From the NCBI GenBank assembly GCA_018652925.1, contig JABIBH010000147.1, forward strand, positions 1-6,976: a stretch of DNA of 6,976 bases, written 5' to 3'. The translations under genes were made by a program, and so were the position numbers. The notes under the pieces were generated by a model. The model searched no databases. It had not been told where the DNA came from and saw nothing but the letters and a program-made list of their open reading frames with translations. The first letter of the stretch is position 1. The number at the start of each line of letters is the position of its first letter. Positions 1 to 6,300 of this stretch are shown one piece after another. The DNA comes from a bacterium (GTDB taxonomy: Bacteria; Krumholzibacteriota; Krumholzibacteriia; LZORAL124-64-63).

Positions 1-60
1 AGAAAAAGGTTGCTAAGAAAAAAGTAGCTAAGAAAAAGGTTGCTAAGAAAAAAGTAGCCA
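1..60 (+). repeat. 30-bp tandem repeat encoding KKKVA units
   Basis: Bases 1-30 and 31-60 are identical except at position 29 versus 59 (T versus C, a silent Ala codon change). Each 30-bp unit holds two KKKVA pentapeptides written with different codons: one uses AAG for the third Lys and GTT for Val, the other AAA and GTA. The DNA period is therefore twice the protein period. The array continues beyond the left edge, so its copy number is unknown. Confidence 0.9.
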
Positions 61-92
61 AGAAAAAAGGCTGTAAGAGCAAAAAGAAGTAA
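3..92 (+). CDS. C-terminal end of a lysine-rich, histone-H1-like repeat protein (5'-truncated by window edge)
   Basis: Only the last 29 codons and the TAA stop are inside the window; the gene begins to the left. The other two forward frames are closed by stops within the first 30 bases. The visible peptide is a run of KKKVA pentapeptides followed by a short GCKSKKK end, so it is almost entirely Lys with Val and Ala. Such tails are typical of bacterial histone-H1-like proteins and of lysine-rich extensions on DNA- or RNA-binding proteins such as HU variants, which bind nucleic acid through charge. The single Cys near the end is unusual for such a tail. The fold and function of the missing N-terminal part cannot be seen, so a nucleoid or nucleic-acid-binding role is inferred from composition only. 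A strong terminator hairpin follows 20 bases after the stop. Confidence 0.7.
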   Translation, partial: KKVAKKKVAKKKVAKKKVAKKKGCKSKKK

Positions 93-112
93 TCAAATTG
101 CTCTAAGATAGA

Positions 113-148
113 AAAAAGAGGCCACAACTTATGTTGTGGCCTCTTTTT
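113..148. terminator. Bidirectional Rho-independent terminator
   Basis: A perfect 16-bp stem (113-128 pairing with 133-148) encloses a TTAT loop. The core is GC-rich (GAGGCCACAAC) and is flanked by an A-run on the left and a T-run on the right, so each strand reads a GC stem followed by U residues. It lies between two convergent genes, 20 bases after the stop of the lysine-rich gene and 12 bases from the stop codon of the - strand gene, and fits termination of both. Confidence 0.93.
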
Positions 149-160
149 AGGGGTTTTTGA

Positions 161-985
161 TTAATAAATGGGTTTAACGTCAATCATCCAGGTTGCACCA
201 AGAGTGAATGTAGCATTAAATATTTCCTTTGCATAAACAACTTCTTCTGTACCAAAGGAATACGTAGTTGTTCTTATTTCAGCATTAATCTTTAGATTGT
301 CAGTGATAGAGATGTAAGAACCTGTAACGAACTGAAAGTACAGTGCAGTTTTATCTTCCAGAGCACTAAAGCGATTGATTACTCCACCCAACCCGCACCC
401 AAAGTATGGCAGCAGGAATCCTTTTCTAAGGTTTGTCGCATCGTAGAGAAGTGTAAGGCCACCTGAATAGAGTGTGAAGTCATCTTCGTGGAAAGGGTTG
501 TCGCCTTGGAACCTGGGGTCATTTCGGAAGAAGTCATGATCTCCAGTAGGCTGAAATCTTTCACCTGGAATGTCATTATTAACTTCAATTATAGTAATAT
601 CTGCAGTTGATTTTGCCACTGAGGTACTGAGGTCAATATGGAAATTTTCAGATAGATAGAACCCAATGTTAGCAGAAAACAGACTGCCAGGGTTTATTTT
701 TTTAATAGGTGCATCAAGGTATCTGTCTGCATCTCCAGTACCTAGATCTAAATATTCACCATCGTAAAGCCACAAGTTATTACTACCTTCAGCAAGTTGT
801 GCATTAGGGTGAATCAATGGCAGTTCAAAATAAGTGCAGCCACTGTAGTAGCCGCCACCGAAATTCAGGGAGATTGTTTTAATTTTCGAAGTCTTTTCAA
901 AAGATTCGGAAATGTCTTCTGCCACAACTACGGAGGAGGCCAGAAGCATAACAACGGTAAGTGCAAATAGTTTGCGTAAAGTCAT
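161..985 (-). CDS. Secreted protein, probable outer-membrane beta-barrel
   Basis: This is a 274-residue protein of unidentified specific function. I place the start at the ATG at 985, not at the upstream in-frame start at 1063. The ATG at 985 follows an AGAGG ribosome-binding site with 5 bases of spacing, and it directly begins a good Sec signal peptide: MTLRK, a hydrophobic stretch to about residue 20, and a likely cut after VVA at residue 22. There is no lipobox Cys. The mature part has alternating polar and hydrophobic segments, several Gly/aromatic-rich strands (NFGGGYY near 42-48, PYFGCGLGG near 183-191, TLGATWMIDV near 261-270), no internal membrane helix, and a C-terminal Tyr. These features suit the OmpA-like or porin-like beta-barrel class. 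Two Cys (50 and 187) could pair in the periplasm or envelope. It stands alone between a terminator and its own promoter region. The beta-barrel assignment is inference from pattern; a periplasmic beta-rich protein remains possible. Confidence 0.75.
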   Translation of the reverse strand: MTLRKLFALTVVMLLASSVVVAEDISESFEKTSKIKTISLNFGGGYYSGCTYFELPLIHPNAQLAEGSNNLWLYDGEYLDLGTGDADRYLDAPIKKINPGSLFSANIGFYLSENFHIDLSTSVAKSTADITIIEVNNDIPGERFQPTGDHDFFRNDPRFQGDNPFHEDDFTLYSGGLTLLYDATNLRKGFLLPYFGCGLGGVINRFSALEDKTALYFQFVTGSYISITDNLKINAEIRTTTYSFGTEEVVYAKEIFNATFTLGATWMIDVKPIY

Positions 986-990
986 GAAAA

Positions 991-995
991 CCTCT
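991..995 (-). promoter_or_regulatory. Ribosome-binding site of the - strand envelope gene
   Basis: Read on the - strand this is AGAGG, five bases before the ATG at 985. It supports the shorter 274-residue protein over the 300-residue reading that starts at 1063, whose extra 26 residues would put a second hydrophobic segment ahead of the signal peptide. Confidence 0.7.
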
Positions 996-1084
996 TGTTC
1001 GAAACAAGCCAATATCAAAGTAACAAGTCTTTGAGTACTAAAGACGAGAAAACGGTAACGCACTAATTGCTGTCAGGCAAGTGC

Positions 1085-1093
1085 ATTGTACCA
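1085..1093 (-). promoter_or_regulatory. Candidate extended -10 promoter for the envelope gene
   Basis: On the - strand this reads TGGTACAAT, an extended -10 element (TGn followed by TACAAT, one mismatch to TATAAT). No good -35 hexamer is found 16-18 bases upstream, as can be the case for extended -10 promoters. Transcription would start near 1078 and give a leader of about 90 bases. A second, weaker candidate on the same strand is TTGCAT with TAGAAT 17 bases on, just upstream. Confidence 0.4.
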
Positions 1094-1137
1094 TTTAATT
1101 CTATGTACCTTTAGGTTAATATGCAAGTCTCACCTTA

Positions 1138-1166
1138 TTGACATGTAGGTTGTAGGGCATTATTAT
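1138..1166 (+). promoter_or_regulatory. Sigma70-type promoter of the EF-G-like/yebC/ruv operon
   Basis: A perfect TTGACA (-35, 1138-1143) is followed after 17 bases by TATTAT (-10, 1161-1166; one mismatch to TATAAT). Transcription would begin near 1173 and leave a leader of about 88 bases before the TTG start at 1261. This is the only strong promoter I found ahead of the six + strand genes, so it is probably the main promoter of the cluster. Confidence 0.75.
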
Positions 1167-1247
1167 AGCATTTCGGTAAAAATCCGTTAAAATTCTTTCT
1201 CGATTAACGATAAAGACGATAACACGCCATTTTAAACACCTCTGGAC

Positions 1248-1253
1248 AGGAGG
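1248..1253 (+). promoter_or_regulatory. Strong Shine-Dalgarno that fixes a TTG start
   Basis: AGGAGG lies 7 bases before the TTG at 1261. This near-perfect site is the main evidence that translation starts at a TTG codon. The first in-frame ATG further on lies after the P-loop and would delete the nucleotide-binding site. Confidence 0.85.
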
Positions 1254-1260
1254 ACCACAG

Positions 1261-3345
1261 TTGAAAACTTATGCCACAGAACAGATTCGTAATGTACTAT
1301 TAATCGCCCCACACGGAGTTGGCAAAACAACATTAGCTGACGCGATGCTTCATGTATCAGGCTCAGTTGGTCGCCGTGGTAATGTTGATGATGGTAGTTC
1401 CATGTTTGATTACTTGGATGAAGAAATTAGTCGCCATCAAACTATGTCTGCCAGTATGGCCTGGGTTGATGTTAATAAAACTAAAATTAATGTTATTGAT
1501 GTTCCTGGTGTAGCTGACTTCCGTTGTGATCTCTATGCTGCTTTGCGAGTTGTTGAGAGCGGGCTGTTCATGGTTAAGGCCGATGGCGGTCTTGAAGTTT
1601 CAAGTGATGCTCTTTGGCGCCTTGCACGTAAACAAAATTTGCCAATGTTCCTTGTAATTACAAGGATGAATAAAGACAACGCAGACTTTGAAAAAGCTAT
1701 GCGTGAATTTAATGATCACCTGGAGGGAACTTCAGTTGCTGTTCAGTTGCCAATCGGCAAAGGTGAATCGTTCAAAGGAATCGTAGATTTGATTGGAATG
1801 AAGGCCTATGAGTATGTCGATGGCAAAGCAAATGCAATCGATATCCCTGCTGATATGGCTGATGCAGTTGAAGAAGCACGCGAAGAACTGATGAGCGCAG
1901 CTGCTGAGGCTGATGATGATTTAATTGAGAAGTTCTTTGAAGAGGGAACTTTGTCTAATGAGGATTTAATAGCTGGTCTTTCTATTGGTATCGCTTCTGG
2001 TGAAGTGCACCCGGTTTTTGTTACTGCTGCTGATGCTGAAATTGGAGTTGGCTCGTTAATGAATAGCATTGTCGACTTTATGCCTGCACCTTCAACTTCC
2101 CAGGAGTTGACTGGAACAGAGCTTATTGGTGATGATGAAGCTTCATTGACAGTTGCAACCGATGGACCTGCCGTTGCTTTTGCATTCAAGTACCAGCGAG
2201 AAACCCAAGGTGGGGACAATACCTGGTTGAAGGTTATAAGTGGTTCTCTGAGTTCAGGCGAAAACATGGATAATTCTGATGGTAACTCTGAAAGAATCGG
2301 TCAACTGAGTTTTGCCCAGGGTAAAACCAGAGAGAAAATAGATTCTGCAGCTTGTGGCGATATTGTGCTTGCTGCAAAATTGAAGCACACTTCTGTTGGC
2401 GCAACTCTTTGCTCATCGGGCGCAAATATTGATCTCGGCAAGATAGCATTTCAGGCACCAACCAGTTCAGAAGCAATATTCTGTGTTAATGCTGGTGATG
2501 AAGATAAGATGGGAATTGGGCTATCTAAAATTAATGATGAAGATTCATCGTTTGAAGTTCGCCATGAGCCAGCACTGGCTCAAACACTTCTGGTTGGTCA
2601 GGGAGAAATGCACCTGGCATTTATTCTTGAAAAACTGAAAAATCAATATGGTGTTGAAATGCAGAGGAAACGTCCTCGGGTTGCTTTCAAAGAGACCATT
2701 CGTAAGTCTGTAGAGGTTCATGGCAGATATAAGAAACAATCTGGTGGCCGTGGGCAATTTGGTGATGTCTGGTTAAAACTTGAGCCACAACCTCGTGGCG
2801 ATGGCTTTGAGTTTATCAATGCCATTGTTGGTGGTGCTGTTGATGGTAAATTTATTCCAGCTGTTGAGAAGGGTTCAGTTGAAACTCTTAAAAACGGTAT
2901 TGTTGCCGGGTATGAAGTTGTCGACATTAAAGTCACACTTTATGATGGTTCTTATCATCAAGTAGACTCAAGTGAAAATAGTTTCAAATCTGCTGCAAGG
3001 GTTGCTTTGACAGACGGTGTTCCTACTGCCAATCCAGGACTTCTTGAACCTATTATGTCTGTGACCATTCGTGTTCCAGAGATGTATATGGGTGAAGTAA
3101 TGGGCGATATCTCAACTCGTCGTGGGCAGCCATTGGGTATGGAAGCAGATGGTCCAATTCAGGTTATAAAAGCATCGATTCCTCAGGATGAGATGTATCA
3201 ATATGCAACTTCTCTGCGTGCAATGACTCAGGGTACTGGCGATTTCGCAATGGAATTCAGCAAATATGCTAATGTTCCTGGTGATGTTGCTAAAAAACTG
3301 ATTGCCGATTATGAGAAGCGCAAGGCTGAAGGTAGTGACGACTAG
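1261..3345 (+). CDS. fusA: Elongation factor G-like translational GTPase (EF-G paralogue)
   Basis: This 694-residue protein has full EF-G length and domain order. EF-G drives tRNA-mRNA translocation on the ribosome using GTP. The start is KTYATEQIRNV, typical of the EF-G-like (type II) branch. Visible parts are the P-loop APHGVGKT (16-23), a switch I region with EISRHQT (55-61), switch II DVPG (80-83), domain II about 300-390, domain III to about 465, domain IV from about 470 with GRYKKQSGGRGQFGDVW and YDGSYHQVDSSE (561-572), and domain V with RRGQPLGM (620-627). Two G-domain motifs are eroded: the residue after DVPG is Val84 instead of the catalytic His, and the position of NKxD reads TRMN (134-137). 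Canonical fusA normally sits in the str operon with rpsL/rpsG/tuf, so this is probably a second, specialised copy. The fusA symbol is used in the family sense only. Its stop is 16 bases before yebC. Confidence 0.9.
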   Translation: MKTYATEQIRNVLLIAPHGVGKTTLADAMLHVSGSVGRRGNVDDGSSMFDYLDEEISRHQTMSASMAWVDVNKTKINVIDVPGVADFRCDLYAALRVVESGLFMVKADGGLEVSSDALWRLARKQNLPMFLVITRMNKDNADFEKAMREFNDHLEGTSVAVQLPIGKGESFKGIVDLIGMKAYEYVDGKANAIDIPADMADAVEEAREELMSAAAEADDDLIEKFFEEGTLSNEDLIAGLSIGIASGEVHPVFVTAADAEIGVGSLMNSIVDFMPAPSTSQELTGTELIGDDEASLTVATDGPAVAFAFKYQRETQGGDNTWLKVISGSLSSGENMDNSDGNSERIGQLSFAQGKTREKIDSAACGDIVLAAKLKHTSVGATLCSSGANIDLGKIAFQAPTSSEAIFCVNAGDEDKMGIGLSKINDEDSSFEVRHEPALAQTLLVGQGEMHLAFILEKLKNQYGVEMQRKRPRVAFKETIRKSVEVHGRYKKQSGGRGQFGDVWLKLEPQPRGDGFEFINAIVGGAVDGKFIPAVEKGSVETLKNGIVAGYEVVDIKVTLYDGSYHQVDSSENSFKSAARVALTDGVPTANPGLLEPIMSVTIRVPEMYMGEVMGDISTRRGQPLGMEADGPIQVIKASIPQDEMYQYATSLRAMTQGTGDFAMEFSKYANVPGDVAKKLIADYEKRKAEGSDD

Positions 3346-3361
3346 TCTTCGGAGGTAAGTT

Positions 3362-4117
3362 ATGTCAGGACACTCCAAATGGAGTACAATAAAACGCAAA
3401 AAAGGTGCTAAAGACGCGGCCAGAAGCAAAGTCTGGTCGCGGCTTGCCCGAGAAATAATTGTTGCTGCCAAGCAGGGTGGTGGAGACGAGGACTCAAATG
3501 CTCGTTTACGAACTGCTGTGTTGGCCGCAAAAGCCCAGAATATGCCAAACGTCAATATCGACAGGGCCATCAAGCGTGGAACTGGTGAGATAGAAGGCGC
3601 TATAATTGAGGAAATCAATTATGAAGGATATGGTGTAGCGGGAGTAGCAGTATTAGTAGAGACGCAAACTGATAACAGAAACAGAACAACATCTGATGTT
3701 CGCCACCTTTTCTCAAAATTTGGTGGCAATCTTGGTGCTAACGGTTGTGTCTCATATCTGTTTGAGCAGAAGGGTTCTATAATTCTGGATGCTCAACGTA
3801 TCGACATGGAAACTGCAATGGATGCAGCGATTGAAGCTGGCGCCGAGGACGTCGAGGATGATGGCGAAAACATTATCGTCACAACCGGTTTTACTGATTA
3901 TCCATCTGTTCTTCAGACGATGCAGGACGGTGAGTTGCCAATCGAGTCTTCTGAAATCATTCAGGTACCTTCTACAGTTATTGAATTGACCGGAAAAGAA
4001 GCTGAGACCTGTATGAAGATGGTTATGGCAATTGATGACCTTGACGATGTTTCGCGTGTTTCTGCAAACTTTGACATTTCTGATGAAGAAATGGCAGCAA
4101 TTCAGGAAAATCTCTAA
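3362..4117 (+). CDS. yebC: YebC/PmpR (TACO1) family regulatory or translation factor
   Basis: The 251-residue protein matches the family over its whole length, which is usually about 240-250 residues. The N-terminal MSGHSKWSTIKRKKGAKDAA is the family hallmark. NMPNVNIDRAIKRGTG (60-75), the central YEGYGVAGVAVLVETQTDNR (87-106), GGNLGANGCVSYLFEQKG (121-138) and the C-terminal DDLDDVSRVSANFD segment are also characteristic. Family members were first described as DNA-binding transcriptional regulators. Later work on mitochondrial TACO1 and bacterial YebC points to a ribosomal role, easing translation of difficult (for example proline-rich) stretches. The ATG at 3362 has GGAGG 6 bases upstream, 16 bases after the EF-G-like stop. 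The position just before ruvC is a widely conserved bacterial arrangement, and co-transcription with the EF-G-like gene favours a translation role here, though that is inference. Confidence 0.95.
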   Translation: MSGHSKWSTIKRKKGAKDAARSKVWSRLAREIIVAAKQGGGDEDSNARLRTAVLAAKAQNMPNVNIDRAIKRGTGEIEGAIIEEINYEGYGVAGVAVLVETQTDNRNRTTSDVRHLFSKFGGNLGANGCVSYLFEQKGSIILDAQRIDMETAMDAAIEAGAEDVEDDGENIIVTTGFTDYPSVLQTMQDGELPIESSEIIQVPSTVIELTGKEAETCMKMVMAIDDLDDVSRVSANFDISDEEMAAIQENL

Positions 4118-4124
4118 TTGTTCA

Positions 4125-4151
4125 GGGGGCTGTTATGGCCCCCAACTTTTT
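4125..4151 (+). terminator. Terminator-like hairpin between yebC and ruvC
   Basis: A 6-bp all-GC stem GGGGGC/GCCCCC (4125-4130 with 4138-4143) closes a 7-base loop. It is followed by AAC and then five T residues (4147-4151). It sits 7 bases after the yebC stop and 14 bases before the ruvC ATG. The three bases between stem and T-tract weaken the match to an ideal terminator, so it may act as a partial terminator, an RNA-processing or stability element, or a translation-control structure for ruvC. Confidence 0.5.
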
Positions 4152-4165
4152 CCCCTGGCAAATCT

Positions 4166-4663
4166 ATGATAATATTTGGTATCGACCCAGGATCTCACAC
4201 GACAGGTTACGGGATTATCAAAGATGCCGGTGGACGGTTGTCTATCATTGACTGTGGTTCAATAACAACCAACAGCAAAGATGCTCTTTCTCAAAGAGTC
4301 TGCACTATCTACAAAAAACTAACTGAACTCGTTTCAGAATACCAGCCAGATGAAATGGCTGTGGAAGACCTGTTCAATGCCAAGAATGCTCGCAGTTCAT
4401 TGATCCTGGGACATGCGCGCGGAGTAGCTTTATTAAGCGGTGCGATGGCGGATATATCGGTAGCTGAATATGCGCCTAGAGAAGTCAAAAAAGCTCTCAC
4501 TGGAAACGGTGCAGCAACCAAGGAACAAGTAAAATTCATGGTAATCAGGCTGCTGTCATTGAGGGACGACCCTGGCTCAAATGATGCCAGCGATGCATTA
4601 GCAGTTGCAATTTGTCACTCGATGCGTCGTAATAGTAAAAAGCTGACAGGGGAGTTGAAATGA
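4166..4663 (+). CDS. ruvC: Crossover junction endodeoxyribonuclease RuvC
   Basis: RuvC is the dimeric, metal-dependent nuclease that resolves Holliday junctions after RuvAB branch migration in recombinational repair. The protein has 165 residues, close to the family's 160-175. The four acidic catalytic residues are all seen: Asp7 in FGIDPG, Glu67 in MAVEDLFNAKN, and Asp140 and Asp143 in SNDASDALAVAICH. The ATG at 4166 is chosen because it places Asp7 as in known RuvC proteins. An in-frame TTG directly after the yebC stop (4118) would add 16 residues foreign to the family. No clear Shine-Dalgarno precedes the ATG, and a GC hairpin lies just upstream. The 3' end overlaps ruvA by four bases (ATGA). 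Confidence 0.96.
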   Translation: MIIFGIDPGSHTTGYGIIKDAGGRLSIIDCGSITTNSKDALSQRVCTIYKKLTELVSEYQPDEMAVEDLFNAKNARSSLILGHARGVALLSGAMADISVAEYAPREVKKALTGNGAATKEQVKFMVIRLLSLRDDPGSNDASDALAVAICHSMRRNSKKLTGELK

Positions 4664-5265
4664 TTGCATCGATAGAAGGCGTTCTTGTTGTCCGTGGTGC
4701 AGAAGCGGTAATTAAAACAGGTGGACTTGGGTTACAGGTTCTGATGCCTGCCAATGAGGCCGAGCTGCTTCCTGCTGAAGGTGAAATCGTACGTTTGCAT
4801 ACACATTTTTCAGTTCGCGAAGATGGTTGGACTCTTTTTGGGTTTTTCAATGCAAGTAGTCTGGCTCTATTTAAATTACTGATTTCAGTAAATGGAATTG
4901 GCCCCAAGCTGGGTTTGGGAATATTGTCAGGGTCGAATGCCGGAGAGGTTGCTCTGGCGATTGAATCTGGTAATGAACGTTTTCTTATTGGATTGCCCGG
5001 GATTGGTAAAAAAACTGCCGCCAGGCTGGGTGTCGAACTAAAGGGAAAAATCCCTGCCGATATTATGCCTGATGGTAGCAGTGACTCTCTACCTGAGAGT
5101 TTGACAATGAGTGATAATGTTGAAGCAGCAATCAGTGTTTTGAATGCAATGGGGCTGCCACGCCAGAAAGCTGAATTGGCTTTGAGCAAAGCTGCAGCTG
5201 CTGACAAAGGCATTGAGAATGATATCGACAAATTGGTAAAAGCTGCTTTAAAACTTCTGTCATGA
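4660..5265 (+). CDS. ruvA: Holliday junction branch migration protein RuvA
   Basis: RuvA forms the tetramer that binds the four-way junction and loads RuvB rings onto opposite arms. The 201-residue length is typical. The N-terminal OB-fold domain (about 1-62) carries the acidic pin Glu54-Asp55 in SVREDGWTLFGF, which helps separate the strands at the crossover. Two helix-hairpin-helix motifs follow: VNGIGPK (77-83) and LPGIGKKTA (102-110). After a Ser/Asp-rich linker around 135-150, the C-terminal three-helix domain (about 152-201) is the part that contacts RuvB. Translation is probably coupled to ruvC through the ATGA overlap at 4660-4663. AGGGGAG (4648-4654) lies 5 bases before the start. 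No key residue appears to be missing. Confidence 0.96.
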   Translation: MIASIEGVLVVRGAEAVIKTGGLGLQVLMPANEAELLPAEGEIVRLHTHFSVREDGWTLFGFFNASSLALFKLLISVNGIGPKLGLGILSGSNAGEVALAIESGNERFLIGLPGIGKKTAARLGVELKGKIPADIMPDGSSDSLPESLTMSDNVEAAISVLNAMGLPRQKAELALSKAAAADKGIENDIDKLVKAALKLLS

Positions 5266-5282
5266 AAGAGCCGAGGTAATTT

Positions 5283-6299
5283 GTGACTGACTCCAGACTT
5301 ACAGATCCAAATCGCAAGCCAGGTGAATCTGCAGAAGTCTCTTTGAGGCCACAGCATCTCTACGATTTTATTGGCCAGGAAGAAATTAAAAGTAACCTGC
5401 GTGTGTTTATCGATGCTGCAAAGGGCAGAGGCGAAGTCCTGGATCATGTTTTGCTTTACGGACCTCCGGGGCTAGGCAAGACAACACTTGCAGGAATAAT
5501 TGCCAATGAGATGGAACTTGATGTAAGACATAGCAGTGGTCCTGCTTTTCAAAATAGTGCAGAACTGGTTGGGCTGCTGACACAGCAAGAAGGACCTGGA
5601 GTAGTTTTTATTGATGAGATTCATCGGCTGAATCGTATAGTTGAAGAATATTTATATCCGGCAATGGAAGACCTCAGAATTGAAATTGTAGTTGATAGTG
5701 GCCCCAACGCTCGTCATTTCCAACTCGATCTTGAACCATTTACACTAATTGGGGCAACTACCAGAGCTGGCATGCTCACTGGTGCCTTGCGGAGTCGATT
5801 TGGTATAATTTGCCATCTTGATTTCTATCCTGCCGATGAATTGAAACTGATTGTGCAACGTTCAGCTCAGATTCTGGGCGTAAACCTGACTGAAGATGGT
5901 GCTCTGGAGATTTCCAGAAGATCACGTGGTACACCAAGAGCTGCAAATCGATTATTACGCAGAGTTCGTGATTTCGCGCAAGTGGAAAACTCCGATAAGG
6001 TTGACGCTGCAGTTGCGGATCGAGCTTTGAATAAACTGGGTGTTGATAAACTTGGTCTGGAACCGCTTGATCGTCGCTACCTTAAATTGATTGTTGAACA
6101 TTTTGGTGGCGGACCTGTTGGCATTCAAAATTTGGCGGTATCCCTGGGAGAAGAGTTGGATACTCTTGAGGATGTTATCGAACCATTTTTGATCCAGTCC
6201 GGGTTGATGAAACGAACTTCAAGAGGACGCGAGATAACCAGTGGTGGGTTGAAACACCTTGGGTTTGTTATTCCTGATTCTCAAGGTGAGATTTCGTAG
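5283..6299 (+). CDS. ruvB: Holliday junction branch migration ATPase RuvB
   Basis: RuvB is the hexameric AAA+ motor that pumps DNA through the RuvAB-junction complex. The 338-residue protein is standard length. It begins at a GTG (5283) with GAGG 6 bases upstream, 17 bases after the ruvA stop. Motifs in order are the N-terminal LRPQHLYDFIGQ segment (21-32), Walker A GPPGLGKT (60-67), Walker B VVFIDEIH (97-104), sensor 1 in GATTR (157-161), the arginine-finger region ALRSRFG (168-174), sensor 2 in RGTPRAANRLLRR, and the C-terminal winged-helix domain with EHFGGGPVGIQNLA and the late GREIT segment. All ATPase residues are intact. Its stop is followed after one base by queA, so the two genes are very probably co-transcribed. 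Confidence 0.97.
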   Translation: MTDSRLTDPNRKPGESAEVSLRPQHLYDFIGQEEIKSNLRVFIDAAKGRGEVLDHVLLYGPPGLGKTTLAGIIANEMELDVRHSSGPAFQNSAELVGLLTQQEGPGVVFIDEIHRLNRIVEEYLYPAMEDLRIEIVVDSGPNARHFQLDLEPFTLIGATTRAGMLTGALRSRFGIICHLDFYPADELKLIVQRSAQILGVNLTEDGALEISRRSRGTPRAANRLLRRVRDFAQVENSDKVDAAVADRALNKLGVDKLGLEPLDRRYLKLIVEHFGGGPVGIQNLAVSLGEELDTLEDVIEPFLIQSGLMKRTSRGREITSGGLKHLGFVIPDSQGEIS

Positions 6300-6300
6300 A

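Noticed and set aside
1..60. CRISPR array or mobile-element end suggested by the direct repeats
   Set aside because: The repeats are contiguous without spacers and keep an open coding frame for Lys/Val/Ala, so they are a protein-coding tandem repeat.
986..1063. N-terminal extension of the - strand envelope gene to a start at 1063
   Set aside because: It would put 26 extra residues in front of a good signal peptide, whereas the ATG at 985 has its own AGAGG at correct spacing.
1121..1141. Seven-codon ATG...TGA mini-frame ahead of the EF-G-like gene, considered as a leader peptide
   Set aside because: It overlaps the -35 box and lies upstream of the expected transcription start, so it would not be in the mRNA.
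1806..2267. 153-codon open frame on the - strand inside the EF-G-like gene
   Set aside because: It is Ser/Ala-rich, as expected for the reverse of an acidic GAT/GCT-rich coding stretch, and lies wholly within a confidently assigned gene.
3112..3618. 168-codon open frame on the - strand over the EF-G-like/yebC junction
   Set aside because: It overlaps the ends of two real genes on the opposite strand, shows no domain and has no supporting promoter or ribosome-binding site that I can see.
4545..5447. 300-codon open frame on the - strand across ruvC, ruvA and ruvB
   Set aside because: It is antisense to three well-supported genes, spans their boundaries, has no recognisable domain and reads as the low-complexity shadow of their codons.
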